DNA of 64,000 bases from Taibaiella chishuiensis (GTDB lineage: Bacteria > Bacteroidota > Bacteroidia > Chitinophagales > Chitinophagaceae). Numbering within the stretch: the stretch's first letter is position 1; each line of letters opens with the position of its first letter. The position numbers were made by a program, and so were the translations under genes. The stretch covers positions 310,001-374,000 of the forward strand of contig NZ_PYGD01000004.1 of the NCBI RefSeq assembly GCF_003014535.1, written 5' to 3'. Shown here piece by piece: positions 27,524 through 37,507 of this stretch. The notes under the pieces were generated by a model. That model did no database searches and was not told the origin of the DNA. It saw only the letters and a program-made list of their open reading frames with translations.

Positions 27524-28439
27524 GGGTACTTATTTTTTCGGAGGTTAATACATGGTTGTGTTCATCCACGATAATGCCGTGCACGCCAGGTAACTGGCCA
27601 AGCAGGTACAGGCCGGCATCGGCGCCCATAATGGTAACGGCGGTAGCCAGGGCGTCGGATAGTTCGGCGCCGGGACTCACGATGGTCACACTTTTCAGCA
27701 GGCGGGCGGGCAGGCCCGTCCTGGGGTCTATATTGTGGCTATAGCGTATGCCTTTATGTTCAAAATACTGTATATAATTGCCGGAAGTGGCTACTGAGGC
27801 CTTTTCTACCGGTATCCAGCGTAGTATTGTATCCTCCTTGCCCGGGTCTGCAATACCGATACGCCAGGGGCTACCGTCGGGCTGGCAACCCCATGCGGTA
27901 AGGTCGCCGCTGGCGTTGATAACCCCTGAGGCCAGGCCGGATGCGGTCCACAGCGCTTTAACCCGGTCGGCTGCATAACCTTTGCCGATCGCGCCGAAAC
28001 CGATTCTCATGCCTTTTTTACGTAATAACACCTGGTTATCGCTACCCAGTTCGATATTGCGGAAGCCGGTAATGCGCAGTTGCTCTTTGAGGGCGTGCTT
28101 GCCGGGCAGTGCCTGGTTGCCGGTATTGAACCGGTATAGCGATTTTAACGTGCCGGCAGTAATATCAAAAGCGCCCTGGCTAAGCTCCGAAAGACGGATA
28201 CAGCGTTGGATTAGTCGGTACACCTCCCCGTCTACGGTAACGGGCGCTATACCTGCATTGCGGTTGATCAGGCTGGTTTGCGAATCTTCGTCAAACTCGG
28301 TCAGTAACCGTTCTAAACGCGTGATCTCCGCCACGCCGGCCTGCAGGTAAGGCGCTGCAGCCGCTTCGCTGTCGCAGCAGGCGATCAGCTCAAAGTCGGA
28401 GCCCATCATTCTTTTACGCAGGTTACATTTTTGCAGCAT
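27510..28439 (-). CDS. apbE: FAD:protein FMN transferase (ApbE)
   Basis: A 309-residue ApbE-family enzyme. It attaches FMN covalently to a Thr or Ser of exported proteins, using FAD. Seen motifs: MGSDFELIACC, the FAD-contact segment FGAIGKGYAADRV, NASGDLTAWG, and the Mg-binding region HNIDPRTGLPA followed by SDALATAV. There is no signal peptide, which is unusual for enzymes working in the periplasm, though the start MLQKCNLRKRMMG leaves some doubt about the N-terminus. It overlaps the thioredoxin gene upstream by 17 bases. No obvious flavin acceptor motif is seen in the neighbours. Confidence 0.9.
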   Translation of the reverse strand: MLQKCNLRKRMMGSDFELIACCDSEAAAAPYLQAGVAEITRLERLLTEFDEDSQTSLINRNAGIAPVTVDGEVYRLIQRCIRLSELSQGAFDITAGTLKSLYRFNTGNQALPGKHALKEQLRITGFRNIELGSDNQVLLRKKGMRIGFGAIGKGYAADRVKALWTASGLASGVINASGDLTAWGCQPDGSPWRIGIADPGKEDTILRWIPVEKASVATSGNYIQYFEHKGIRYSHNIDPRTGLPARLLKSVTIVSPGAELSDALATAVTIMGADAGLYLLGQLPGVHGIIVDEHNHVLTSEKISTHASI

Positions 28440-28881
28440 AGCTACGGAGCAGGGCTTTTATTTGGGCGATAAAGGGTTCGGTAGCCAGGCCGGTTTGTGC
28501 CAGTGTCGCCAGGTTTTGTTGTTGCGCGCTAAGCAGCAGTATTTTCGGGAAGGCGCCCTCGGGGTTGAAACTTGCCGCCAGCTTATCATACCGGGAGGCT
28601 AATGCCGGGTCTATTTTACTGCGCTGCGGAAAATCGGCTTTCAGAACCACGAGACTGTCCTGTACAAACTGCAGGAAACGTGGGCTGGATAATACCTGCC
28701 GCTCCAGCCGGATACAGGGTATGCACCAGTCGGAACCCTGGAACACCAGCAATACCCGGCGATTGTTGCCGGCAGCCGCGGCAAATGCCTTGTCCGGGTC
28801 GGTAAATACCTGGGCGCCCGTATTAAAGGGCAGCAACAGGATAAACAAAAGGTATATCGTTCCGGCTAATCTTCTGGTCAT
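28423..28881 (-). CDS. Exported thioredoxin-like protein
   Basis: A 152-residue thioredoxin-fold protein with a signal peptide (residues 1-23, ending FNTGAQ). The active site is WCIPC in SDWCIPCIRLE. The family is DsbD-gamma/thioredoxin_7-like (KAFAAAAGNNRRVLLVFQGSDW). It heads an operon with apbE, DUF4266 and DUF3570 genes and probably keeps cysteines of an envelope partner reduced; the partner could be the CGC tail of the DUF4266 lipoprotein, which is a guess. Confidence 0.85.
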   Translation of the reverse strand: MTRRLAGTIYLLFILLLPFNTGAQVFTDPDKAFAAAAGNNRRVLLVFQGSDWCIPCIRLERQVLSSPRFLQFVQDSLVVLKADFPQRSKIDPALASRYDKLAASFNPEGAFPKILLLSAQQQNLATLAQTGLATEPFIAQIKALLRSYAAKM

Positions 28882-29089
28882 GTCGGTGATTACTGCGATA
28901 CAGCGGGGTTAAGGGTGTAAAATTAGGCAGTCGTACCGGCTTAATCAAATCCGGCATATTATCTCTTCCATTTTCACTTGTTTTCAAATCCCGCACACTT
29001 ATAACGGTATCGCCACGTTTATGAAATGCCGCTTTGAACTTCTGATAATTAGCATTAGTTTTAGTTTTTATTTGGAAAACTATAACACT

Positions 29090-29995
29090 ATGAAAGCTAT
29101 TTACCTATCCCTGCTTTTATTACTGAGCCTGTCTGCCGGCGCGCAGACCTATGTGCCCTTCCCAGTTTCGGATGCCTTGTGGACAGAACGCGTAGGTACA
29201 GGCCAGGATAAACCGCCCATTTATCATTGCTTCGGACTTAAAAATGCCGATACGGTTATCAAATCGGTGACCTATCATAAATTATATCGGTCAGTCGATA
29301 CCGTACTGTCTGAATCGGAGTACTACGGCGGCATCCGGGAGGAGGCTAAACGTATTTATCTCTATACAGATACTACAGAAATAGTACTTTATGATTTCAA
29401 CCTGCAGGTAGACGATACCTTTAAGGCTACCAGTTCCTGGCCTGGTATACTGCAGGGCAAGGTGACACAGATAGATTCCGTGATGATTGCCGGCCAGTAC
29501 CGTAAGCGCTATTCCTTTACCCTGATCCAGGGTAGCGGCAGCGGCATCCCTTTCTTTGGCAACTGGATCGAAGGTATTGGCAACGGCGGTATCGGGGGCC
29601 TGGTCCAGTCTTTTGCAATGCAGCCTACCTGCGATTGCCAGATCGATAACCTCTGCTTTAAACTGGGGAACGACTGGGTATACCATGACCCTAAATTCAG
29701 TAGTACCTCCTGTGTAGCTTCTGTCACTGCTATCCGTGATCCGCAATCTGTGGGCAAGGCCAGTCTGCTTGTGGCGCCCAACCCGGTAACGGGCATCAGC
29801 CGCCTGTTGATCGGGGGCGAAGCGAAAGTGGACCGTATCGATATTTTTAATGCGCAGGGCTTGCGGGTACAGTCCTATAGTCAGCCCGGCAATAGCGTGC
29901 TGATCGATCGTAATGCCTATGCTCCCGGTATGTATTTTTACCGGCTCAGCGTGGCCGGGCAAACTGCCGGCTCCGGTAAATTTTCTGTACAATAA
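29090..29995 (+). CDS. T9SS type A sorting-domain protein
   Basis: A 301-residue exported protein started at ATG 29090, which gives a clean signal peptide (MKAIYLSLLLLLSLSAGAQ). An in-frame ATG 69 bases upstream gives a poor N-terminus. The C-terminal 75 residues are a type IX secretion sorting domain: LLVAPNPVTGISRLLIG, FNAQGLRV and APGMYFYRLSVAG ending in KFSVQ. The middle 200 residues contain CDCQIDNLC but no family I know. It is therefore a surface or secreted protein of unknown function. Confidence 0.82.
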   Translation: MKAIYLSLLLLLSLSAGAQTYVPFPVSDALWTERVGTGQDKPPIYHCFGLKNADTVIKSVTYHKLYRSVDTVLSESEYYGGIREEAKRIYLYTDTTEIVLYDFNLQVDDTFKATSSWPGILQGKVTQIDSVMIAGQYRKRYSFTLIQGSGSGIPFFGNWIEGIGNGGIGGLVQSFAMQPTCDCQIDNLCFKLGNDWVYHDPKFSSTSCVASVTAIRDPQSVGKASLLVAPNPVTGISRLLIGGEAKVDRIDIFNAQGLRVQSYSQPGNSVLIDRNAYAPGMYFYRLSVAGQTAGSGKFSVQ

Positions 29996-30028
29996 TACAG
30001 GACCTGGAATACAGGACCTGGACTTCTA

Positions 30029-30067
30029 TAAAAAAACGCCGGCCGGCCATGGCCGGCCGGCGTTTTT
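30029..30067 (+). terminator. Terminator after the T9SS gene
   Basis: A long perfect palindrome, AACGCCGGCCGGCC and its complement, flanked by A6 and T5 runs. It would work in both directions. Confidence 0.85.
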
Positions 30068-30245
30068 ATTTATGGTAGCGGCATAAGTCTAAGCCGGATC
30101 ATGGTTCGTTGTAACCTGGTAAAATGCCTGCCGGCAGGCTTTCGCGGCGAGCGGCCCGAATGTTGGAAAGAGGTTGTAACAAGAGGGTAGAGCAGCGGTT
30201 ACTTTTATGCTTTTTATTTAACCTTTAAGTAACGCCATGTAGCAA

Positions 30246-32522
30246 ATGTTATTAACTTGCATCGTATACATGGATTTCGCAACTTCCTATAAAATAATAA
30301 ACAAGCGCCTGCAGACCGAGTACCGGGAACCAGCCTGGGGCTGGGGTTTGAGGGTTGCTTTATCCGTTACGATCCCCCTGGTATGGGGCGTGATTACGGG
30401 CGAGTCGCACGGCGCCGAGTGGATGGCCATAGCCGGTGAGTGTGTTTCCTTTATCGAGTTGAAGGGCAATGCCGGTCAGCGCATCCGCCTGCTGTTAAGC
30501 GCCTCCTTATTGAGTGTCCTCTTCTGTATCGTAGGCAGTGTAGCCGGCAATTATATGTGGATCAGCCTGCCGGGTATGTTGCTGGTCGGTTTCCTGAGCG
30601 GGTTGTTTAAAAACCTCGGCGACCGGGGTATGGGTCTTGCCCTGAGTGTGTATATCTTCTACATCATTACCTGCGCGTACCCGGTACATACGGACGACGA
30701 CCTATGGGCCCGCTGTGGCTGGGTAGCCCTGGGCTCCCTGTGGACCGTACTGGTAGGGCTTTGCAGCTTCCTGTTTATCCGGGTGGGCACACCTTACCGG
30801 CGCACTATAGCCGCCATCTGGAAATCGGTAGCTTCGCTGGCACTGGTTACCGGTAAAGGCTGGGATGGCCGCTCCACGCGCAGTTCGATCCGCGATATCT
30901 ATCTTAAAGAAAAAGATGTGCGTACAGCCATCGATGCTTCGCTCAACCTTTTCGAAGAAACGGCCGACCAGGTCAATAAAAATCAAAAGAACAAATACGC
31001 GCTTACCCAGTCGCGGCGCTGCGCCTCGCTGGTAAGCCTGCACATTATCCAGATCAGCGAAACGGCCGAGATGCTGTATAAGCTGACGCGCGACCGCCAG
31101 TTTACGATACAGGTATATAGCCTGTTCCGGGCATTGGAGCAGATCGGCGAACGTATGGAGATCTTCCTGCTTACACTGAAACAGGAAGAGCGGGTACTGG
31201 TTACTTCCCGCGTGGAACGCCTGCGCAAGATATCCGGTATGATCCAGGAAATACCCGAGGCGCAAACCCCGGCCATTGCCCCGCATATCGGGAAAATACT
31301 GCTGCTGGCCGAACGTGTGGCCAAACTGGTGGAGCGTTCGCTGGAACTGCTGGCCGTGCCTTCGGAACGGCGCATCTTCAGGGCCTACTCGTTTACCCAA
31401 ACCCTCAACATCCTGCACCCGAGGTATTTTCGCAACAATATCCGGCAGCTGATGAATTTCGACAGCATTACCACCCGGTATGCTCTGCGTATCGGCGTAG
31501 CTGCGTTTATCGGTGCGCTTATCGGCAACCTGCTCTCGGGCGAGCATGGCTGGGCGCTGACGATCGGGGGTAATACCTTTACCCTCATTCATCTTAAAAA
31601 CCACGGTTACTGGATACCTTTTACGGCCATCATCGTTTCGCAGCCTTACTTCGGCGCCACCTTTAAGAAAGGCCTGGAGCGCAGTATCGGAACCATAGCG
31701 GGCATCGTGGTTGGTACCATATTCCTGCAACTGCCCTTTGCCACCCTGGCCAGGCTGGTGCTGGTGTTTGTAAGCTCGGTATTCCTTATCTATTTTCTCC
31801 GCAGGCAGTATTCGGTAGCTACTTTCTTTATTACCTTAATGCTGGTGGGGCTGCTGGCTATCGAGCCGCATTTCGACGCCGATCTTATGAAGACCCGCAT
31901 CATCTGCACCCTGATCGGTTCGGCGTTGGCTATTACGGCAGGCTTTCTCTTATTGCCGGCCTGGGATAAGGATATGTTGCCGCGTTTCCTGGCCGAGGCC
32001 ATTACGGCCAACCTGCATTATTTCCGCAAAACCTTTTACCGCAACGAGGAGCCCGTGGCCTGGACCAAACTGAAGCGTACCGCAGAGTCGAAGAACAGCA
32101 ACGCATTCGATTCCTTTACCCGGTTTATGGCCGAACGGGTAAAACGCCGCCGGAAAGGTTATGCCAACTATTACTTCCTGCTTACGCATAATGTGCGCAT
32201 TACCCGCGAGCTCAATAACTTTCACAGCGAGACGGAGCTGGCCGAAGTAAAGATCCCGATACAGGAAAAAGAAAAGTACATTCAATTGCTGTACGAATGT
32301 GATGACCTGTTCCGCGAAAACGCTTTGTTATTAAAACGGTCGGGCAACGAATTTATCGACGATGAATCGCTGAAAACCTTCCCGGAGGAGGGTTTTGTGA
32401 ACCTGACCCCGAATGAAAACCAATTGGTATTTGTAGAAAAAATGCTGATCGAGCTGAAGGCGATAAGGGTAGGACTGGAGTCGCCCGCCATACCGCTGAG
32501 CCGCAAGCAGGTAGAAGGATAA
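30246..32522 (+). CDS. FUSC family membrane protein (YccS/YhfK-like)
   Basis: A 758-residue protein from ATG 30246; ATG 30270 (MDFATSYKI) is equally possible. It has two blocks of five to six membrane helices, at about 30-185 and 405-560, separated and followed by long soluble helical parts. This is the layout of YccS/YhfK and fusaric-acid-resistance-like transporters; the second block opens with TTRYALRIGVAAFIGALIG and includes GSALAITAGFLLLPAW. It may export aromatic acids, but the substrate is unknown. It stands alone with its own upstream gap. Confidence 0.85.
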   Translation: MLLTCIVYMDFATSYKIINKRLQTEYREPAWGWGLRVALSVTIPLVWGVITGESHGAEWMAIAGECVSFIELKGNAGQRIRLLLSASLLSVLFCIVGSVAGNYMWISLPGMLLVGFLSGLFKNLGDRGMGLALSVYIFYIITCAYPVHTDDDLWARCGWVALGSLWTVLVGLCSFLFIRVGTPYRRTIAAIWKSVASLALVTGKGWDGRSTRSSIRDIYLKEKDVRTAIDASLNLFEETADQVNKNQKNKYALTQSRRCASLVSLHIIQISETAEMLYKLTRDRQFTIQVYSLFRALEQIGERMEIFLLTLKQEERVLVTSRVERLRKISGMIQEIPEAQTPAIAPHIGKILLLAERVAKLVERSLELLAVPSERRIFRAYSFTQTLNILHPRYFRNNIRQLMNFDSITTRYALRIGVAAFIGALIGNLLSGEHGWALTIGGNTFTLIHLKNHGYWIPFTAIIVSQPYFGATFKKGLERSIGTIAGIVVGTIFLQLPFATLARLVLVFVSSVFLIYFLRRQYSVATFFITLMLVGLLAIEPHFDADLMKTRIICTLIGSALAITAGFLLLPAWDKDMLPRFLAEAITANLHYFRKTFYRNEEPVAWTKLKRTAESKNSNAFDSFTRFMAERVKRRRKGYANYYFLLTHNVRITRELNNFHSETELAEVKIPIQEKEKYIQLLYECDDLFRENALLLKRSGNEFIDDESLKTFPEEGFVNLTPNENQLVFVEKMLIELKAIRVGLESPAIPLSRKQVEG

Positions 32523-32616
32523 AACGTAATACAAAATCACAAACAAATAACAATTACCCTTATACGGTGAATTGAAAGCCGCATTACCTTTATGCAAAAT
32601 TTAAAATTTCATAACA

Positions 32617-32895
32617 ATGAAAAAGCTTTCAACCGTACTCCTTGCCTTAATGATGGCAGTATCCGGAGTAACCTTTGCACAAAACACCGGTGCTGCTAAA
32701 GCAAAGCCTGCCAAAACCACACAGGCTGCACCAAAAGAGAAAGCACCTGAAGCCAAGCCCGCAACAGCCGCTGGTCCTTTAAAGAAAGACGGCACACCGG
32801 ACAAACGCTATAAGGAAAACAAACATGTAAAGAGCGACGGTACCCCCGATAAACGCTACAAAGAGAATAAAGCAACTGCAGCTCCTGCAAAATAA
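32617..32895 (+). CDS. Small basic secreted protein with DGTPDKRYKENK repeats
   Basis: A 92-residue protein. A signal peptide (1-21, ending TFAQ) precedes a Lys/Ala/Pro-rich linker and two copies of a basic motif, KDGTPDKRYKENK at 55-67 and KSDGTPDKRYKENK further on. The motif resembles the short basic adaptor repeat known from chlorella virus proteins and many Bacteroidota peptides; I am not sure of that link. A possible -7 element TACCTTTA is at 32585-32592. A terminator follows. Function unknown. Confidence 0.75.
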   Translation: MKKLSTVLLALMMAVSGVTFAQNTGAAKAKPAKTTQAAPKEKAPEAKPATAAGPLKKDGTPDKRYKENKHVKSDGTPDKRYKENKATAAPAK

Positions 32896-32900
32896 TACCA

Positions 32901-32930
32901 CGAAGGCCGGCAATAGCCGGCCTTCGTTCT
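32901..32930 (+). terminator. Terminator after the small basic protein gene
   Basis: CGAAGGCCGGC AATA GCCGGCCTTCG followed by TTCTT. Confidence 0.8.
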
Positions 32931-33036
32931 TGATATAGATCAACATATGATAAAATGCCGGATGCGCATAATACCGAAATCAAAAAAAACAATTGTCATA
33001 ACCTTGTCTTTTTTTTCTATTGTCTTTTTTATGAAG

Positions 33037-33044
33037 TAAATTTG
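33037..33044 (+). promoter_or_regulatory. -7 element before the aconitase gene
   Basis: TAAATTTG, 60 bases before the start codon at 33105. Confidence 0.6.
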
Positions 33045-33104
33045 CAATCCAGTGATTTAAAGGTATATTTTCCTTAATTCGTAATTCAAAATTTCAATCT
33101 TATA

Positions 33105-35372
33105 ATGGCTTTCGATTTAGATCTCATCCAAAAAGTTTACGCTGAAATGCCGGGTAAAATACAGGTTGCCCGTCAATTACTTGGCCGCCCGCTCACGCTG
33201 ACCGAAAAGATCCTTTACTCCCACCTCGACAAACCTGCTACAAGCGCTTACGAACGTGGTAAGGCTTATGTGGATTTCCGTCCGGACAGGGTAGCGATGC
33301 AGGATGCGACGGCGCAGATGGCGTTGCTTCAGTTTATGACTTGCGGAAGGGATAAAGTAGCGGTACCTTCTACCGTACACTGCGATCACCTGATCCAGGC
33401 TAAAGTTGAAGCCGGTAAGGATCTGCAGATCGCTGTCGATTCCAATAAAGAAGTTTATGATTTCCTCTCTTCCGTTTCCAACCGTTACGGTCTGGGTTTC
33501 TGGAAGGCAGGCGCCGGTATCATCCACCAGGTGGTACTGGAAAACTACGCCTTTCCCGGCGGTATGATGATCGGCACTGATTCGCACACGCCTAATGCAG
33601 GTGGTCTCGGTATGATCGCTATCGGCGTAGGTGGTGCAGATGCCTGCGACGTAATGGCGGGTCTGCCCTGGGAGCTTAAAATGCCAAAACTGATTGGTGT
33701 ACACCTGACCGGTAAACTGAACGGCTGGGCTACCCCTAAAGATATTATCCTGTGGGTTGCCGGCAAACTGACTGTAAAAGGCGGTACCGGTGCTATCGTG
33801 GAATACTTCGGCGAAGGTGCGGCCAACATCAGCTGTACCGGTAAAGGTACCATTGGTAACATGGGTGCAGAGATCGGCGCCACTACCTCTACCTTTGGCT
33901 ACGACGAATCTATGGAGCGTTACCTGAGGGCTACCGGCCGCGAAGCCATCGCAGACCTGGCCAACGGTATCAAAGAGCACCTGACCGGCGATGCTGAAGT
34001 ATATGCTAATCCTTCCGCTTATTTCGACCAGGTGATCGAGCTCGACCTGTCTACCCTGGAACCTTATATCAACGGACCTTTCACCCCGGATCTGGCTACG
34101 CCGATCTCTAAAATGAAAGCCGCAGCAGCAGCCAATGGCTGGCCTACCAATGTAGAAGTAGGCCTGATCGGTTCCTGCACCAACTCTTCTTACGAAGACA
34201 TCAGCCGCGCCGCCAACCTGGCCGAGCAGGCAGTAGCTAAAAACCTGAAAGCAAAAGCCAGCTATACCATTACTCCCGGTAGCGAACTGGTACGTTATAC
34301 CATCGAACGCGACGGCTATATCGATACCTTCGGTAAGATCGGCGGTACCGTATTCGCCAATGCCTGCGGTCCCTGTATCGGTATGTGGGCACGTGAAGGC
34401 GCCGACAAAAAAGAAAAAAATACTATCATCCACTCGTTCAACAGGAACTTTGCTGCACGCCAGGATGGTAACCCCAATACTTATGCCTTCGTAGGTTCTC
34501 CGGAAATCGTAACCGCACTGGCCATTGCCGGCGACCTTACCTTCAACCCGCTGACCGACACCCTGACGAACGAAGCCGGCGAACAGGTAAAACTGGATCC
34601 GCCATCCGGTTTCGAACTGCCTCCGCGTGGTTTCGATGTAGAGGATGCAGGCTTCCAGTCTCCTGCCGAAGATGGCAGCGGCGTAGAAGTTGTGGTATCT
34701 CCGGATTCCCAGCGCCTGCAATTGCTCGAGGCATTCCCAGCATGGGAAGGCACCGACCTGAAAGGCCTGAAACTGCTGATCAAGGCAAAAGGTAAATGTA
34801 CGACCGACCATATCTCTATGGCTGGCCCATGGCTGAAGTTCCGTGGCCACCTCGATAATATCTCTAACAACATGCTGATCGGCGCTACCAACTTCTTCAA
34901 CGAGAAAACCAATAGCGTTAAAAACCAGCTGACCGGCGAATATGCAGGCGTACCGGATGTACAGCGTGCTTACAAAGCGCAGGGCATCGGTTCGATCGTT
35001 GTCGGAGACGAAAACTACGGTGAAGGTTCCAGCCGCGAACACGCTGCCATGGAGCCCCGTCACCTGGGCGTACGTGTGGTACTGGTAAAATCATTTGCCC
35101 GTATCCACGAAACCAACCTGAAAAAACAAGGTATGCTGGGTGTAACCTTCGCCAACAACGAAGACTACGATAAAATCCAGGAAGATGATACCTTCGACGT
35201 TCTGGGTCTCACTACCTTTGCTCCGGGCGTGCCGCTGACTGTAGTAGCGCACCACAAAGACGGCAGCAAAGACGAGATCACCGTTAACCATACCTACAAC
35301 GACCAGCAGATCGAGTGGTTTAAAGCAGGCAGCTGCCTTAACGTGATCCGCAAAGAGTTTGGCGTAGCGTAA
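33105..35372 (+). CDS. acn: Aconitate hydratase
   Basis: A 755-residue aconitase of the mitochondrial-like type. It isomerises citrate and isocitrate in the TCA cycle with a 4Fe-4S cluster. The three cluster cysteines are in [15 protein letters not shown] (one) and [15 protein letters not shown] (two). Other hallmarks: [33 protein letters not shown], and in the swivel domain [18 protein letters not shown] with the active-site serine. Length matches the family. Single gene with its own promoter and a strong terminator. Confidence 0.97.
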   Translation: MAFDLDLIQKVYAEMPGKIQVARQLLGRPLTLTEKILYSHLDKPATSAYERGKAYVDFRPDRVAMQDATAQMALLQFMTCGRDKVAVPSTVHCDHLIQAKVEAGKDLQIAVDSNKEVYDFLSSVSNRYGLGFWKAGAGIIHQVVLENYAFPGGMMIGTDSHTPNAGGLGMIAIGVGGADACDVMAGLPWELKMPKLIGVHLTGKLNGWATPKDIILWVAGKLTVKGGTGAIVEYFGEGAANISCTGKGTIGNMGAEIGATTSTFGYDESMERYLRATGREAIADLANGIKEHLTGDAEVYANPSAYFDQVIELDLSTLEPYINGPFTPDLATPISKMKAAAAANGWPTNVEVGLIGSCTNSSYEDISRAANLAEQAVAKNLKAKASYTITPGSELVRYTIERDGYIDTFGKIGGTVFANACGPCIGMWAREGADKKEKNTIIHSFNRNFAARQDGNPNTYAFVGSPEIVTALAIAGDLTFNPLTDTLTNEAGEQVKLDPPSGFELPPRGFDVEDAGFQSPAEDGSGVEVVVSPDSQRLQLLEAFPAWEGTDLKGLKLLIKAKGKCTTDHISMAGPWLKFRGHLDNISNNMLIGATNFFNEKTNSVKNQLTGEYAGVPDVQRAYKAQGIGSIVVGDENYGEGSSREHAAMEPRHLGVRVVLVKSFARIHETNLKKQGMLGVTFANNEDYDKIQEDDTFDVLGLTTFAPGVPLTVVAHHKDGSKDEITVNHTYNDQQIEWFKAGSCLNVIRKEFGVA

Positions 35373-35405
35373 TACACACCGATTGATTTATTTTTTCGTA
35401 ATGAC

Positions 35406-35437
35406 AGCGGCCCGGTATTTACCGGGCCGCTTTTTTA
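35406..35437. terminator. Terminator between aconitase and S41 peptidase
   Basis: GCGGCCCGGT ATTT ACCGGGCCGC followed by six T, between convergent genes. Confidence 0.85.
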
Positions 35438-35465
35438 GGACTAGTCATCGTATTAAAGAAAGGGA

Positions 35466-37265
35466 TCAGGGCTTGCTTTTGCCCGCGAAAAGTGCTTTTG
35501 CATATGCCATTTCCACGTCCCTGCCGTTCAGGTAGTCGTCGATGGTGGGTTGGATATAGTGATCCGGGATAACGCCATGGCCAAAGGGAATACTGTTGTT
35601 CAGGGTCTCCGGCACAAACTTACACAAAGGGATCCTGCCGGTAAGTTGGGTATTCGGCAGGATGTACCGGATAAAGGTGCCGCTGGTATTGCCATAATAA
35701 CCGCCGCCGGTCTCTTCCCCGATAAACCGGGCCCGGGTATAATTTTTAGCCATTGCTGCAAACTCCGATCCGCCCGAAAAGGTGTACCCGCTGATCAGGA
35801 TACAGAGATCGCCATCGAAGTGATCGGCTTTGACACTGTCGCCTTCATAATAGCCTTTCTTGTTCAGGTACCGGCCATCGCCGGCCTGGTAAAACTCTTC
35901 CTGTAATTCCTGGGTCAGGCCTGCGGGATTCTTTTTCCGGTCCGAATATCGGAGAAAGGAAAAGGTAAAGGCAGGGATCTCTACATACTTATACTTGGAG
36001 TACGGCTTACTGATCAGGTAGGAAAGTAAATGATCTTCCATGCCTTGTTCACCGCCGCCATTGTCCCTTACATCGATAACCAGGTGTTTTACCTGTTGTT
36101 CTTTCAGGGTCTTAAAGGTTTCGGCAAGGAAGCGCTTGAACCCTTTCCTGCGGCCTTCGTAATCGTCCAGGCTAAAGCTGGTTACCGTAAGTATGCCCGT
36201 GCTGTTACTGCTGTCGAGTACAAATGTAGCGCCATCTTTGCTGCGGTAATTGGGGAGGGCGGCGGCCAGGGAATCCGACAGGCGCACAAATCTTTTAACG
36301 CTGCAGGCGGGTACGTTTTTATATACCGTTTTCTGATGGGTACCCGGATGCTCCAGTTCCAGGTCGAAGGTGGTTACCGGGTTAAAAAAGCTGGCGTAGT
36401 ATCTTGAAAAGGCGCTGCCGATCCAGTGGTCGAAGCTGGTGGTACTGTAACCGTCGCCCGGCTCTATGTTGCGGAAAACCTGCATAATGCTGTCTGCGCT
36501 TTGCCCGTTTATTTTCGTGATCATCAGTCCCCGGGTTTTCAGGCCGTCCAGGTCGTTCAGGATATAGATCTTACCCTGCAGTATTTTAACCAGGAAGGGA
36601 AAGTAGCCATAGTTCTGGCGGATATAAGAACCGGTTTCGTCCGAAGGCCTGATATTGCAATGGCCTTCGTGGGTATAGGTCACTACGGGCGCCATGATCC
36701 GGTAGAATTCCAGGGCATTCATATTGTTGCGTATCTTGTTTCTTTGTGCCGAACATAAGCTGTCGAACAAGGCGTAGGAGCTATACCACAGGCCAACCCG
36801 GGTTTCGATAAACGCATTTTTCAGGATATCGAAATCCTGGTACAGTTGTTGGGTCGTGAACCTGGGTAGCTTTGCCGGCAGGCTTTTTACCACGATACTG
36901 TACTTGCCTTCGTTGGAATTCGAACTGTCGGCCAAGGGTTTTAGCGTAAGCGAAAACGGCGCCGTAGTATCGGGGGAGAAGATCATTTTCTCCGGGCCAA
37001 ACCGCCCGTTGGGACTATCTATCTTTTTGATTGTTTTCCCGTTTTTATCCTTCAGGGTCAGTACCAGGTCTATGCCTTTCTGTTCGGCGATAATGGTATA
37101 ATACTGGTCTTTCCTAAGGTTCACCCGGAAATCCTGTTCTTCGTCCCGGCGGATCAGCCGGTCGCTTGTTTCCTGGTTAAGGGGTAAGGTGGTGCTTTTG
37201 TGATTGACCTGGGCCATCAGGGGGCTTGTCATCAGCAGGCAGGCGGCTAATAGCAGTTTTGACAT
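35466..37265 (-). CDS. S41 family peptidase
   Basis: A 599-residue exported protein. A signal peptide spans residues 1-18 (ending PLMAQ). Residues about 25-130 form a beta-sandwich of the pre-peptidase type (DFRVNLRKDQYYTIIAEQ). The peptidase S41 domain covers about 345-580: VIDVRDNGGGEQG and the nucleophile segment GYTFSGGSEF with the probable catalytic serine at about 498, then EETGGGYYGNTSG. It is related to C-terminal processing proteases and tricorn-like peptidases. Target unknown. A TATTTTTG element at 37302-37309 may be its promoter. Confidence 0.88.
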   Translation of the reverse strand: MSKLLLAACLLMTSPLMAQVNHKSTTLPLNQETSDRLIRRDEEQDFRVNLRKDQYYTIIAEQKGIDLVLTLKDKNGKTIKKIDSPNGRFGPEKMIFSPDTTAPFSLTLKPLADSSNSNEGKYSIVVKSLPAKLPRFTTQQLYQDFDILKNAFIETRVGLWYSSYALFDSLCSAQRNKIRNNMNALEFYRIMAPVVTYTHEGHCNIRPSDETGSYIRQNYGYFPFLVKILQGKIYILNDLDGLKTRGLMITKINGQSADSIMQVFRNIEPGDGYSTTSFDHWIGSAFSRYYASFFNPVTTFDLELEHPGTHQKTVYKNVPACSVKRFVRLSDSLAAALPNYRSKDGATFVLDSSNSTGILTVTSFSLDDYEGRRKGFKRFLAETFKTLKEQQVKHLVIDVRDNGGGEQGMEDHLLSYLISKPYSKYKYVEIPAFTFSFLRYSDRKKNPAGLTQELQEEFYQAGDGRYLNKKGYYEGDSVKADHFDGDLCILISGYTFSGGSEFAAMAKNYTRARFIGEETGGGYYGNTSGTFIRYILPNTQLTGRIPLCKFVPETLNNSIPFGHGVIPDHYIQPTIDDYLNGRDVEMAYAKALFAGKSKP

Positions 37266-37301
37266 GGGAGTAGTGCGGGAATAGGTTTATCCGGTTAAGA
37301 T

Positions 37302-37309
37302 CAAAAATA
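37302..37309 (-). promoter_or_regulatory. Possible -7 element of the S41 peptidase gene
   Basis: TATTTTTG on the minus strand, 36 bases before the start codon. Confidence 0.45.
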
Positions 37310-37452
37310 CTTAAATTGAAGATACGCCTGTCCTCATGGCGGATACTTACCCCTATTTATCCCCCTTTTTTGGTCTCCTCATTTGCAAGAAGGGTATAGG
37401 GCGGCTCCGTTTGCAGGAGTGGCCACACTTGTTGCTCCTTACCTGGTAAGGA

Positions 37453-37478
37453 CGGCCCGGTATTTACCGGGCCGCCTT
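37453..37478 (-). terminator. Terminator of asnA
   Basis: GGCCCGGT AAAT ACCGGGCC, about 30 bases after the asnA stop on the minus strand. Its stem is almost the same as the one at 35406-35437. Confidence 0.65.
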
Positions 37479-37507
37479 TAAAATGAAAGTATCCGGAACA
37501 GCTGCGC

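Noticed and set aside
33177-35063. Long minus-strand frame opposite aconitase
   Set aside because: It is the mirror of a strongly conserved gene with biased codons and shows no domain of its own.
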